From positions 1-37,289 of the forward strand of contig CAMDNJ010000015.1 of NCBI GenBank assembly GCA_945902915.1: a stretch of 37,289 nt of DNA, in the 5' to 3' direction. Of the stretch, positions 19,889 to 30,975 are shown one piece after another (within the stretch, counting starts at the first letter, position 1; every line of letters begins with the position of its first letter). The notes beneath the pieces were generated by a model. It searched no databases. It had not been told where the DNA came from and saw only the letters and a program-made list of their open reading frames with translations. This DNA comes from Crenothrix polyspora (GTDB taxonomy: Bacteria; Pseudomonadota; Gammaproteobacteria; Methylococcales; Methylomonadaceae). The translations under genes were made by a program, and so were the position numbers.

Positions 19889-20659
19889 CTATAACTCTTT
19901 ACTAGATGCATTCAGAAAGTTTCGATAATCAATAGACACCTTAAGACCAGCAAATCGACCACTCATGCCAATTAACTCCTGAGTTTTTTTATCAAAACGA
20001 ATCTTGATCTCATTAAGCGCCCTATCTTCATAACCTTTTTCTATATGATGCGTTTCCAGTAAAAAATGATATCGATACACTTCCATGTCACCTTCATCGG
20101 TAATATCCATCGGCTCCCCTAATTGCGCAATCACCGACGCTTTTTTAGGTAATTGATCAGAAATCTTAGTTAATAACTCGCTATTAGCTCGTAATTGTTG
20201 CTTCTCTTTATCAATCTCAGCACCACCAATAGAACGCAAAGACACCTCAAGAAATTTGGGTGGTGCAATCTTTAAAAATAACGATGAAAAGGACCAAGCA
20301 GTCAGCTTACCTTCTTGATTAAAATTTAAATCCGAATAAAAGCTAATTTCAGGCGCTATCAAATTATTATTGCCATCAACCTTACGAAACCAATACCGCC
20401 ATCGCCGACCGTCTTGAGTAAGCATATCCTCACTGGCATACAACCTAGATAAAGACACAAAATCTTTACTATATAAAATAGGTTTTTTAAACTGCAAGGT
20501 AAAATCATCTGCGCTCAGCACCGAAAAGTAACGATCAAATTCATCCATTTGCAGATAAGTTTGATACGCTCGCACCCAATACATACAGCCGGTCAACGAC
20601 ATTGCCAGCAATACCACACCAAAAATCCTTGCATAACGCCTAATAGTTTTTATCTTCAT
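19889..20659 (-). CDS. Uncharacterised lipoprotein
   Basis: N-terminal signal with lipobox LTGC (VVLLAMSLTGCMYW); complete 256-aa ORF; family not recognised. Confidence 0.75.
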   Translation of the reverse strand: MKIKTIRRYARIFGVVLLAMSLTGCMYWVRAYQTYLQMDEFDRYFSVLSADDFTLQFKKPILYSKDFVSLSRLYASEDMLTQDGRRWRYWFRKVDGNNNLIAPEISFYSDLNFNQEGKLTAWSFSSLFLKIAPPKFLEVSLRSIGGAEIDKEKQQLRANSELLTKISDQLPKKASVIAQLGEPMDITDEGDMEVYRYHFLLETHHIEKGYEDRALNEIKIRFDKKTQELIGMSGRFAGLKVSIDYRNFLNASSKEL

Positions 20660-21084
20660 AGTCCGATATAGCTCTGCAGCTATTCCTTAAAAGCTCATAA
20701 AAAGCCCTAGTTTACACTGACAGATAGCTTAATCCATCTAGTCATTAACCAGATCATGACCAACAACATAAGCTAAAACTTTCATATTCGCTTTCAAGGA
20801 CGGACAGAATAATGTAATAAAAGCACTAGTACAATTAGTAGTAATACGGATAAGCAGAAGATTTCGGCATTTTTTGCCTAACCTAAAAACAGCTCTATGT
20901 GACTTATAGCGGCTAAAAATATAGACGAGCCGATAAACAGAGGCCTTAAACACGCAAAAACAGGCACAAGCTTATTCAGGCATGGAGGGATGACGTGAAC
21001 TATTCATTTGCTGCATGGAGGACAGCTCAACGTATAATAGCTCGCTGATAGCTTACCTTATTCAAAAAACCAACTATTAAGCCT

Positions 21085-22338
21085 ATGAATACCCCTCACG
21101 TTCAAGTCCTTGCCAAACAAAGTAAACTTGCAGCAAACCAACTTTCATCAACATCTGAAAGCCAGCGCAATCTTGGTCTTTCGAAAATGGCTGACTCGCT
21201 GGAGTCCGTTAAGCAACAGGTTCTTGAGATTAATGTTCAAGAAGTACTCAAAGCTAGGCAAAATGGCCAATCAGATGCGCTCATCAAACGCTTGACCATA
21301 GACGATAAAGTATTCAAATACATGATCTCTAGGCTCAGAAAAGTAGCGCAATATCCAGATCCACTGAATCGAGTGCTATCTGGACATACCAACCCGAATG
21401 GCCTACAAGTCTACAAAAAATCAGTACCGCTAGGTGTTATCGGCATCATTTATGAGTCTAGGCCTAATGTCACGAGCGATGCCGCTGCCGTCTGTATAAA
21501 AAGTGGTAATGCTGTTATTTTGCGAGGCGGATCAGAAGCGCTACAAACCAATATCCTGTTAGCTGATGCGATGATTGAAGGGGCTGTACAGGCAGGACTT
21601 CCACAACACGCCATACAAATCATTCGCACACCCGGCCATGAAGCGGTTAATGAGCTACTCGCCATGGATGACTATATCGATGTCTTGATTCCGCGCGGCG
21701 GTAAAGACTTGATTAAGCGTATTGCCGAAGGCACACGCATTCCTGTCATTAAACATTATGATGGCATCTGCCATCTTTATCTGGCACAAGATGCCGACCC
21801 AGCACAAGCCATCGAACTCGTCATTAATTCTAAATGCCAAAGTATTCAGGTTTGTAATGCCCTAGAAACGCTATTAGTCGATAAAAACTGTGCGAAGTAT
21901 CTACTACCTTTACTTAAAACAGCCTTGGCTGCAAAGCATATCGAATTACGCGGCTGTGCACAGACACAAAAGCACTTACCGGACATTTATCCTGCCACAG
22001 AAGACGATTGGCATAGCGAATATTTAGCACCGATACTGTCCATAAAAATAGTTAACGGTATAGACGATGCGATAGCCCACATCAATCACTATGGCTCGGG
22101 ACATACCGATGGCATCGTCACCCAAAGCTTAGCCATGGCTAGACAATTTGAGCAGCAAGTTGATTCGGCCTCGGTATTAATTAACGCCTCAACAAGATTA
22201 TCAGGCGGTGGTGATTATGGCTTGGGTTCGGTGATCGGCATCAGTACCGATAAACTTCATGCCCGAGGCCCAGTAGGCCCAGATGAGCTAACCACCTACA
22301 AGTGGGTAGTTTATGGAAATGGTCATTTGAGAGAATAA
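21085..22338 (+). CDS. proA: Gamma-glutamyl phosphate reductase
   Basis: VPLGVIGIIYESRPNVTSDAAAVCIKSGNAVILRGGSEA and LIPRGGKDLIKRI motifs. Confidence 0.98.
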   Translation: MNTPHVQVLAKQSKLAANQLSSTSESQRNLGLSKMADSLESVKQQVLEINVQEVLKARQNGQSDALIKRLTIDDKVFKYMISRLRKVAQYPDPLNRVLSGHTNPNGLQVYKKSVPLGVIGIIYESRPNVTSDAAAVCIKSGNAVILRGGSEALQTNILLADAMIEGAVQAGLPQHAIQIIRTPGHEAVNELLAMDDYIDVLIPRGGKDLIKRIAEGTRIPVIKHYDGICHLYLAQDADPAQAIELVINSKCQSIQVCNALETLLVDKNCAKYLLPLLKTALAAKHIELRGCAQTQKHLPDIYPATEDDWHSEYLAPILSIKIVNGIDDAIAHINHYGSGHTDGIVTQSLAMARQFEQQVDSASVLINASTRLSGGGDYGLGSVIGISTDKLHARGPVGPDELTTYKWVVYGNGHLRE

Positions 22339-22342
22339 GCTC

Positions 22343-22402
22343 GGCTGAATAAGCAACGCGCATCCACCAAAATATGTTCGGATGCGCGTTGCTTATCCAG
22401 CC
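22343..22402. repeat. Palindromic repeat, family C copy 1
   Basis: GGCTGAATAAGCAACGCGCATCC (22343-22365) / GGATGCGCGTTGCTTATCCAGCC (22380-22402), 22/23 inverted match; second copy at 33381-33444. Confidence 0.9.
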
Positions 22403-22427
22403 TACTAACACTATCCACAGTTAAGCG

Positions 22428-22489
22428 AAAACAGTTTGTGTGGAGTGCTGAGCTTCAGCTCAGCGTTTTAAAACAGCCGAAACTGTTTT
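22428..22489. repeat. Nested palindrome downstream of proA
   Basis: Outer arms AAAACAGTTT / AAACTGTTTT with inner hairpin GCTGAGCT-TC-AGCTCAGC (22447-22464). Confidence 0.75.
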
Positions 22490-22544
22490 ACTCCAAGCAC
22501 ACAGAATACATGAGTAGGTATCTATGCTTGCCAGTTCGTAGCAT

Positions 22545-22665
22545 GGGTAGAGCGAAAGCGAAACCCATCAGGATGATGAAATAACAAAACATATTAACCA
22601 CGTAGGATGTTTATGATGGGTTTCGGGTTTCGGGTTTCGGGTTTCGCCTCTACCCATTCTACCCG
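22545..22665. repeat. Inverted repeat element containing a heptamer expansion
   Basis: GGGTAGAGCGAAAGCGAAACCCATCA (from 22545) and TGATGGGTTTCGGGTTTCGGGTTTCGGGTTTCGCCTCTACCC; (GGGTTTC)x4 at 22618-22645. Confidence 0.75.
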
Positions 22666-22854
22666 GCTCTAAATGCTGGGATTCTTACCTCATCCCAGCC
22701 TACGCATAATGTAGACGATAACTATGCCTTATATACAATCCCAGCCCGTCAATCAAGCCTTACATAGCCTCTCAAACCCAGACAGACCTGAGCATTTTGA
22801 CATCCAACCTTTGTGATTGTCATTAAGACAATAAAGCAAAAAACATTACGAATA

Positions 22855-22884
22855 TTGACAAAATGCTAGTGAGTCTGATATTTT
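22855..22884 (+). promoter_or_regulatory. Candidate sigma-70 promoter of the hrcA operon
   Basis: TTGACA (22855-22860) - 18 nt - TATTTT (22879-22884), directly upstream of CIRCE. Confidence 0.55.
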
Positions 22885-22890
22885 GCCTTG

Positions 22891-22917
22891 CTAGCACTCT
22901 ACTTAATGGAGTGCTAA
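22891..22917 (+). promoter_or_regulatory. CIRCE operator (HrcA binding site)
   Basis: CTAGCACTC-TACTTAATG-GAGTGCTAA, one mismatch from TTAGCACTC-N9-GAGTGCTAA, immediately before hrcA. Confidence 0.95.
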
Positions 22918-22938
22918 TTTTTGTTTTTAGAGGCATGC

Positions 22939-23997
22939 GTGGCTAATAATACTCTGGATTTAAATGATCGGTCGTTGCAGTTATTAAAAACACTGGTCGA
23001 ACGCTATATTAGTGATGGCCAACCTGTGGGTTCTAGATCGCTATCAAAAGACTCCGCTTTAAATTTAAGCCCTGCCACTATTCGTAATGTGATGGCTGAT
23101 CTTGAAGACTTGGGATTAGTGCATTCACCCCATACTTCTGCTGGACGCATTCCGACTTCCAGCGGTTATCGTTTGTTTGTTGACAGCTTATTAACGGTTA
23201 AACCATTAGATAATCAAGAATTATCACGCTTACATCATAATTTATCCGCTAAGGATGATGATAATCAAATGATAGGCGTTGCCTCACGCTTATTGGCTGA
23301 AATAACTCAAATGGCGGGAATTGTTACCCTACCCAGAAGAGAATTAACCTGTTTACGCCATATAGAATTTTTACCTTTATCACATCAACGCGTACTGGTT
23401 ATTTTTGTAACGAATGAACAGGAAGTTCATAACAAAGTTATCTATTCTGAAAAAAATCTTAGCGCCTCAGAATTACAACAAGCGGGCGCCTATCTTAATT
23501 CAATTTATTGCGGACAAAGTTTAGATGCCGTTCGAAGTGCTGTCTTGAAAGAACTGCAAGTCGATCAAGAACGCATGAATCAAGCCATGCTGGACGCCAT
23601 AAAAATGGCGCAACTTGCCTTTGAAACCGATGACAACAAAGATGATTATGTGCTAACCGGTGAAACTAATTTGATGGGCTTTTCAGAGCTTTCAGGCAGA
23701 AATCATTTAAAGCAAATCTTTGATGCCTTTAGTCAGAAGCAGGACATTATTCATTTATTAGACCAATCGATGAAAGCCGATGGCGTACAAATTTTTATTG
23801 GCGAAGAATCTGGCTATCAAGTCTTTGAACAATGCAGTCTAGTAACCTCTTCCTATTCTGTTAATAACGAGGTCGTCGGTGTACTAGGCGTTATTGGCCC
23901 CACTAGAATGGCCTACGAAAAGATCATTCCCTTTGTCGACGTGACGGCAAAATTATTAGGCGCCGCCTTGAATCCTAAAACAACGACCCCATCATAG
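22939..23997 (+). CDS. hrcA: Heat-inducible transcription repressor HrcA
   Basis: SLQLLKTLVERYISDGQPVGSRSL, LSPATIRNVMADLEDLGLVHSPHTSAGRIPTSSGYRLFVD. Track ORF starts at TTG 22921; GTG 22939 with AGAGG upstream is more plausible. Confidence 0.95.
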   Translation: MANNTLDLNDRSLQLLKTLVERYISDGQPVGSRSLSKDSALNLSPATIRNVMADLEDLGLVHSPHTSAGRIPTSSGYRLFVDSLLTVKPLDNQELSRLHHNLSAKDDDNQMIGVASRLLAEITQMAGIVTLPRRELTCLRHIEFLPLSHQRVLVIFVTNEQEVHNKVIYSEKNLSASELQQAGAYLNSIYCGQSLDAVRSAVLKELQVDQERMNQAMLDAIKMAQLAFETDDNKDDYVLTGETNLMGFSELSGRNHLKQIFDAFSQKQDIIHLLDQSMKADGVQIFIGEESGYQVFEQCSLVTSSYSVNNEVVGVLGVIGPTRMAYEKIIPFVDVTAKLLGAALNPKTTTPS

Positions 23998-24053
23998 GTA
24001 GCTGTTATTTTGGTTTATTTATACCTTTACACACTATTTAAGGAATTATACAA

Positions 24054-24662
24054 ATGAGTATTGATCAGGAAACACCTGAATCGCAGCTTGACGCTGAATT
24101 AGAAGACACTGCGATTAATGATGAGCATCCACATACCGAAGTGGCCGAGCATGAATATACGCTTGAAGAACTTAAAGTAGAGTTGATCAAAGCTCAGGAA
24201 AAAGTACACGAAAATTGGGACAAAGCGATACGTACCCAAGCTGAAATGGAAAATCTGAAAAGAAGAACTCAAAAAGACTTAGAAGATGCCCATAAGTTTG
24301 CTTTAACTAATTTTGCCAAAGAAATATTACCGGTATTTGATAGCTTAGTCTTAGGTTTGCAAGCAGCGACCGGCGATAGCGAAGAGGTACAAAAATTTCG
24401 TGAAGGCAGTGAACTGACTATCAAACAATTTGAAGCATTATTTACTAAATTTAAAATCGAAGCGGTTGATCCCTTGGGCGAAGTTTTTAACCCTGAGCAA
24501 CATCAAGCGATGATGATGCAAGAACTGGAAAATGCAGTCCCCAATACGGTTATCAATGTATTCCAAAAAGGTTATTTATTAAATGGTCGCTTATTACGCC
24601 CAGCCATGGTGGTGGTTGCAAAACCAGCAGAAAAATCACCTGAAATAGATATACAGGCTTGA
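24054..24662 (+). CDS. grpE: Nucleotide exchange factor GrpE
   Basis: TQAEMENLKRRTQKDLEDAHKFALTNFAKEILPVFDSL and GEVFNPEQHQAM motifs. Confidence 0.97.
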   Translation: MSIDQETPESQLDAELEDTAINDEHPHTEVAEHEYTLEELKVELIKAQEKVHENWDKAIRTQAEMENLKRRTQKDLEDAHKFALTNFAKEILPVFDSLVLGLQAATGDSEEVQKFREGSELTIKQFEALFTKFKIEAVDPLGEVFNPEQHQAMMMQELENAVPNTVINVFQKGYLLNGRLLRPAMVVVAKPAEKSPEIDIQA

Positions 24663-24732
24663 ATAATATAAAACAGCCCCCACATTCAAAAACAACTTTA
24701 ACAACTTAAACAATTCAGGTCTGGAGCATTCA

Positions 24733-26667
24733 ATGGCTAAAATAATTGGTATAGATTTAGGAACAACTAACTCATGTGTGGCCGTATTAGAAAACGGCGT
24801 CGCTAAAGTAATTGAAAACAGTGAAGGCGCAAGAACCACGCCTTCTATTATTGCCTTTAGCAGTGATGATGAAGTGCTAGTAGGTCAATCAGCAAAACGT
24901 CAAGCGGTCACTAACCCAAAAAACACCCTGTTCGCTATTAAGCGTTTGATAGGTCGTCGCTTTAAAGATGATGTGGTACAAAAAGACATTAAAATGGTGC
25001 CTTATGCCATCGTTGAAGCAGAAAACGGCGATGCTTGGGTAGAAGTTCATGGCAAGAAAATGGCTTCACCAGAAATTTCAGCGCGTATTCTAATGAAGTT
25101 GAAAAAAGATGCCGAAGCGTATCTAGGTGAAGAAGTCACTGAAGCGGTTATTACCGTTCCTGCTTATTTTAATGACTCACAACGTCAAGCCACTAAAGAT
25201 GCCGGTCGTATTGCTGGTTTAGAAGTTAGACGTATTATTAACGAACCTACGGCTTCTGCCTTAGCATTCGGTATGAATAAGCCTAAAGGCGACACCAAAA
25301 TTGCTGTTTATGATTTAGGTGGCGGTACATTTGATATTTCTATTATCGAAATCGCTGAAATTGATGGCGAACATCAATTTGAAGTGTTATCAACTAATGG
25401 TGATACCTTCTTAGGTGGTGAAGATTTTGACTCAAGAGTTATTGAGTTTCTTGCTGCCGAATTTAAAAAAGACAGTGGCGTCGATGTTCATAACGATCCT
25501 TTAGCATTGCAACGTTTAAAAGAAGCCGCAGAAAAAGCTAAGATTGAATTATCATCTAGCCAACAAACTGACGTTAATTTACCGTACATTACTGCTGATG
25601 CCTCAGGCCCTAAGCATTTAAATGTTAAATTGACTCGCGCAAAACTAGAGTCTTTGGTTGAAGAACTGATTAACCGTACTAAAGGCCCTTGTGAAATGGC
25701 GCTTAAAGATGCGGGCCTTAAAGCTTCTGAAATCAATGATGTTATTTTGGTAGGCGGTCAAACCCGTATGCCGAAAGTACAAGAAATGGTTAAGAGCATT
25801 TTTGGTCAAGATCCTCGTAAAGACGTTAACCCAGACGAAGCGGTTGCTTTAGGTGCTGCGATTCAAGCGGGTGTTTTATCAGGCGATGTTAAAGATGTCT
25901 TATTATTAGACGTCATTCCATTATCGTTAGGTATCGAAACCATGGGCGGCATCTTAACGAAGTTAATCGAGAAAAATACCACGATTCCAACCAATGCTTC
26001 TCAAGTATTTTCTACTGCTGATGACAATCAAACAGCTGTGACTATTCATGTGTTGCAAGGTGAACGTGAAAAAGCGGCTGCGAATAAATCATTAGGACGT
26101 TTTGATTTAGCGGACATTCCACCAGCATCTCGCGGCGTACCACAAATTGAAGTGTCTTTTGATATTGATGCTAATGGTATTTTGAGCGTCTCGGCTAAAG
26201 ACAAGGCGACCGGTAAAAAGCAATCCATCGTGATTAAAGCATCCAGCGGCTTGTCGTCCGACGAAGTGGAGCGCATGATTAAAGATGCCGAAGCTCATGC
26301 TGATGAAGATCGTAAATTGACTGAATTAGTCCATGCTCGCAATCATGCGGACGGGATGATTCATGCCACTGAAAAGTCTTTAAAAGAATTAGCTGAGCAA
26401 GTCGGCGATGATGAAAAGACCAGCATTGAAAGCGCAATTGCCGCTCTAAAAGAAGCGGTTAAGACTGATGACAAAGACGATATTGAAACTAAAACCAATG
26501 CCTTAACTGAGTTATCGGGCAAACTAGCTGAACGTGTCTATGCACAAAAATCAGGGTCTGAAGCTGGTGAAGAACATCATGCCGGCGCTTCTTCCGCGCA
26601 TCATGCAGAAGATGACGGTATTGTTGATGCTGAGTTTGAAGAAATAAAAGACGACGATAAAAAATAA
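24733..26667 (+). CDS. dnaK: Molecular chaperone DnaK
   Basis: [39 protein letters not shown], full-length Hsp70. Confidence 0.99.
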   Translation: MAKIIGIDLGTTNSCVAVLENGVAKVIENSEGARTTPSIIAFSSDDEVLVGQSAKRQAVTNPKNTLFAIKRLIGRRFKDDVVQKDIKMVPYAIVEAENGDAWVEVHGKKMASPEISARILMKLKKDAEAYLGEEVTEAVITVPAYFNDSQRQATKDAGRIAGLEVRRIINEPTASALAFGMNKPKGDTKIAVYDLGGGTFDISIIEIAEIDGEHQFEVLSTNGDTFLGGEDFDSRVIEFLAAEFKKDSGVDVHNDPLALQRLKEAAEKAKIELSSSQQTDVNLPYITADASGPKHLNVKLTRAKLESLVEELINRTKGPCEMALKDAGLKASEINDVILVGGQTRMPKVQEMVKSIFGQDPRKDVNPDEAVALGAAIQAGVLSGDVKDVLLLDVIPLSLGIETMGGILTKLIEKNTTIPTNASQVFSTADDNQTAVTIHVLQGEREKAAANKSLGRFDLADIPPASRGVPQIEVSFDIDANGILSVSAKDKATGKKQSIVIKASSGLSSDEVERMIKDAEAHADEDRKLTELVHARNHADGMIHATEKSLKELAEQVGDDEKTSIESAIAALKEAVKTDDKDDIETKTNALTELSGKLAERVYAQKSGSEAGEEHHAGASSAHHAEDDGIVDAEFEEIKDDDKK

Positions 26668-26683
26668 GTTAGCTTAATATAGC

Positions 26684-26714
26684 CCAGCATTTTTGAGAAC
26701 CTCAAGAATGCTGG
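26684..26714 (+). terminator. Hairpin downstream of dnaK
   Basis: CCAGCATTTTTGAGAACCTCAAGAATGCTGG stem-loop. Confidence 0.5.
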
Positions 26715-26718
26715 ATTT

Positions 26719-26780
26719 AAAGCTGCACAGCAAATGCGGGTTAATGTGATCCCTATTTGCTGTGCGGCTTTAGTCTTTTT
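26719..26780 (+). terminator. Probable Rho-independent terminator between dnaK and dnaJ
   Basis: AAAGCTGCACAGCAAAT ... ATTTGCTGTGCGGCTTT (16/17 paired) followed by AGTCTTTTT. Confidence 0.65.
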
Positions 26781-26820
26781 ACGGAAAGACTCTAGGAATA
26801 AATATAAAGTAATCATTCAA

Positions 26821-26900
26821 TCCCCCTCTTTGAAAAGAGGGGTTAGGGGAGATTTTATTAGATAAATCCCCCTCAATCCCCCTTTTTTAAAGGGGGAGGT
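26821..26900. repeat. Pair of inverted REP-like elements
   Basis: TCCCCCTCTTTGAAAAGAGGGGTTAGGGGAGATTTT followed by AAATCCCCCTCAATCCCCCTTTTTTAAAGGGGGAGG in opposite orientation. Confidence 0.85.
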
Positions 26901-27004
26901 AAATAGTTACAACATCATCCCGCACTCGTTTATCTGAGGCGGTATCTTTATAACATTGCAGCAATGCTTTATCTTCTGAATAATCATCAGGAGCGGATTG
27001 AACC

Positions 27005-28953
<1,949 letters not shown>

Positions 28954-28958
28954 GCCCC

Positions 28959-29042
28959 GTAGGTTGGGCTAACGGCTCTATCGTTAACCCAACATTGCAC
29001 CATGATTATGTTGGGTTGCGAAAAGCACGCAGCCCAACCTAC
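28959..29042. repeat. Double-stem palindromic repeat
   Basis: Outer GTAGGTTGGGCT / AGCCCAACCTAC and inner AACCCAACAT (28986-28995) / ATGTTGGGTT (29008-29017), between convergent dapB and namZ-like gene. Confidence 0.85.
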
Positions 29043-29047
29043 TAGGC

Positions 29048-30250
29048 TCAATACAACAAAAAAGCGGATCGTTCATCTTCCCAAGCCAACTCATCGGCGC
29101 TCGCTAGAAACTCTAAGTCCTCGGGGTGTGCATTTGCATCATCCACCCACTCTCGTAACAACGGTGAGCCATTAATAACATCTATCGCTAATTTATCCAA
29201 CTCGTATTCATAAGGAAAATCACGCCATAAAGGGTAATCAGACTGCTGTAAACGTAAAGCTTTAAAAGCCAGAGCTTGCAAACGCCAGGGCTTGAAAGCT
29301 TCATGATCGTAAATAAATTCATCCACATGAATCTGTACGCCCGCACAGAGTTTTTCAGCATGTTTGTGAAAAGTAGGCTCAAACCAACACTCTCGTAAGC
29401 TACAGCCTCTGAGCCATTGTGGTGCGATGTCGTGCATATTTTTTATAAGTAGTGAGGCATTTATATCTGGCGCGCCAAATAGTTCTAGGGGACGCGTGGT
29501 GCCTCTTCCTTCTGATAGCGTTGTGCCTTCTAAAAGCACGGTACCCGCATAACAGCGCGTCATTGATAGGTTTGGCGCATTGGGGCTAGGATTAATCCAG
29601 GCGCGCTCTGCTTGCGGCCAACCATAACCGGGTGCTAACTTAGGATGCCAGCCTTGCATTTCAATGACTTTGCAATCCACAGCCAATGCCAACTTTTGGA
29701 CAAACCAACCTGCTAACTCCCCCATGGTCAAGCCATGGCGCATAGGCAACGCCCCTGCCCCTACAAAACTTTCCCAATCCGGCCTTAAGGTCAAACCTTC
29801 TACGGGACGCCCGGCAGGATTGGGTCTATCCAATATCCATACTGATTTTTGATGCTTAGCGGCCGCTTCTAACACATAGCGCAAGGTCGTAATAAAGGTA
29901 TAAATACGACAACCCAGATCTTGTAAATCCACCAATAACACGTCAAATGACTCCATCATGCTATCAGTCGGTCTACGAACCTCACCGTAAAGACTAAATA
30001 CGGGAATACCTAAAACAGGATCGATATAATCGGGTGATTCAATCATATTATCTTGCTTATCACCTCGCAGACCATGCTGTGGGCCAAAAGCCGCAGTGAG
30101 CTTAATATCAGGCAAACGTGCCAAAGCATCCAAGCTATGCGTTAAATTCTGTGTTACTGAGGCTGGATGAGCCAGCAAGGCCAAACGCTGTCCCTGCAAA
30201 GGCGCTCGTAAAGCAGATTCTTCAAGTAAACGATCTATACCAAATTTCAT
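29048..30250 (-). CDS. DUF1343 family, exo-beta-N-acetylmuramidase NamZ-like
   Basis: AFGPQHGLRGDKQDNM, PVFSLYGE, DVLLVDLQDLGCRIYTFITTL, ILDRPNPAGRPVEG, LSEGRGTTRPLELFGAP typical of DUF1343; no obvious signal peptide. Confidence 0.88.
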   Translation of the reverse strand: MKFGIDRLLEESALRAPLQGQRLALLAHPASVTQNLTHSLDALARLPDIKLTAAFGPQHGLRGDKQDNMIESPDYIDPVLGIPVFSLYGEVRRPTDSMMESFDVLLVDLQDLGCRIYTFITTLRYVLEAAAKHQKSVWILDRPNPAGRPVEGLTLRPDWESFVGAGALPMRHGLTMGELAGWFVQKLALAVDCKVIEMQGWHPKLAPGYGWPQAERAWINPSPNAPNLSMTRCYAGTVLLEGTTLSEGRGTTRPLELFGAPDINASLLIKNMHDIAPQWLRGCSLRECWFEPTFHKHAEKLCAGVQIHVDEFIYDHEAFKPWRLQALAFKALRLQQSDYPLWRDFPYEYELDKLAIDVINGSPLLREWVDDANAHPEDLEFLASADELAWEDERSAFLLY

Positions 30251-30807
30251 AGTTGTTGTGGATTATTCGGATTAAATGACAAAATAAAATCGTTGCGCTG
30301 GTGAAAGTCAGGTTCACTATCAGAATGCTGTAAAGCCCAGTAAGAAAGCTCTCCTTCATTCGTTTCAATGACGGCTGTTATGCCTAGCTGAAAAGATTGC
30401 TCAGCTCGCTTCAAAGGCAAATCATCAGCGCCAATCAAAACATCCAGCAATAGCGACTCTTTAGTTTGGGTGCATCTGATAATGGGTGCATTGTTAATCG
30501 TCCAAGCACTGCGCTTTCTGTAAGCACTAAAAGCATAAGCTACCCAGGCACTCGAAGGCGAAAAATTGAATTCATAATAACCTTCCTCGCCATTGACAGC
30601 AATAAACGCCTCAAAACAAGTGTGTTGCCATAGGCCATCGACAGCGCAAGGTGCTTGCACAGTAGGTATATTTAATGCGCTTAACTCACCCGTCACTTCA
30701 TACTGTAAATGTAAATAATCTTCTGTGAATTCAAATCTAACTACGAAACTATCTATGGTAGTAAGATCATTATTGGCATGCCTAAGCATAGTATAGTTAA
30801 TCAACAT
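30247..30807 (-). CDS. DOMON-like domain protein
   Basis: DGLWQHTCFEAFIAVNGEEGYYEFNFSPSSAWVAYAFSAYR resembles DOMON-like/CBM9-like proteins; 4-bp overlap with the DUF1343 gene; start may be the later Met at 30789. Confidence 0.75.
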   Translation of the reverse strand: MLINYTMLRHANNDLTTIDSFVVRFEFTEDYLHLQYEVTGELSALNIPTVQAPCAVDGLWQHTCFEAFIAVNGEEGYYEFNFSPSSAWVAYAFSAYRKRSAWTINNAPIIRCTQTKESLLLDVLIGADDLPLKRAEQSFQLGITAVIETNEGELSYWALQHSDSEPDFHQRNDFILSFNPNNPQQL

Positions 30808-30975
30808 GGCTAATAACTCGGTTATATGTTGAAGTTGAATAACGTCTGCATCAAAGACGTTATGCTAGTTGGCTTGAAAGTGTATCCCAAAACAAATTGT
30901 GTTGCTTTGATCTGTTACTGTAACTTGTCTCTGCTTAAGTAAAAAACAACAATAGCAAACCCCTTATTCACTTTA

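Noticed and set aside
20738-20953. 71-aa ORF (-) in the gap before proA
   Set aside because: No recognisable domain or ribosome-binding site; composition resembles random intergenic translation.
21008-21038. TTGCTG ... TATAAT as a proA promoter
   Set aside because: Good -10 (21033-21038) but the -35 is weak and the 19-nt spacer is poor; not strong enough to list.
22343-22700. Possible CRISPR array downstream of proA
   Set aside because: The repeats are different palindromic families with no regular direct-repeat/spacer periodicity and no cas genes nearby.
25488-26298. Antisense ORFs within dnaK (25488-25736, 26046-26276, 26107-26298)
   Set aside because: Shadow ORFs of a highly conserved gene with biased codon usage.
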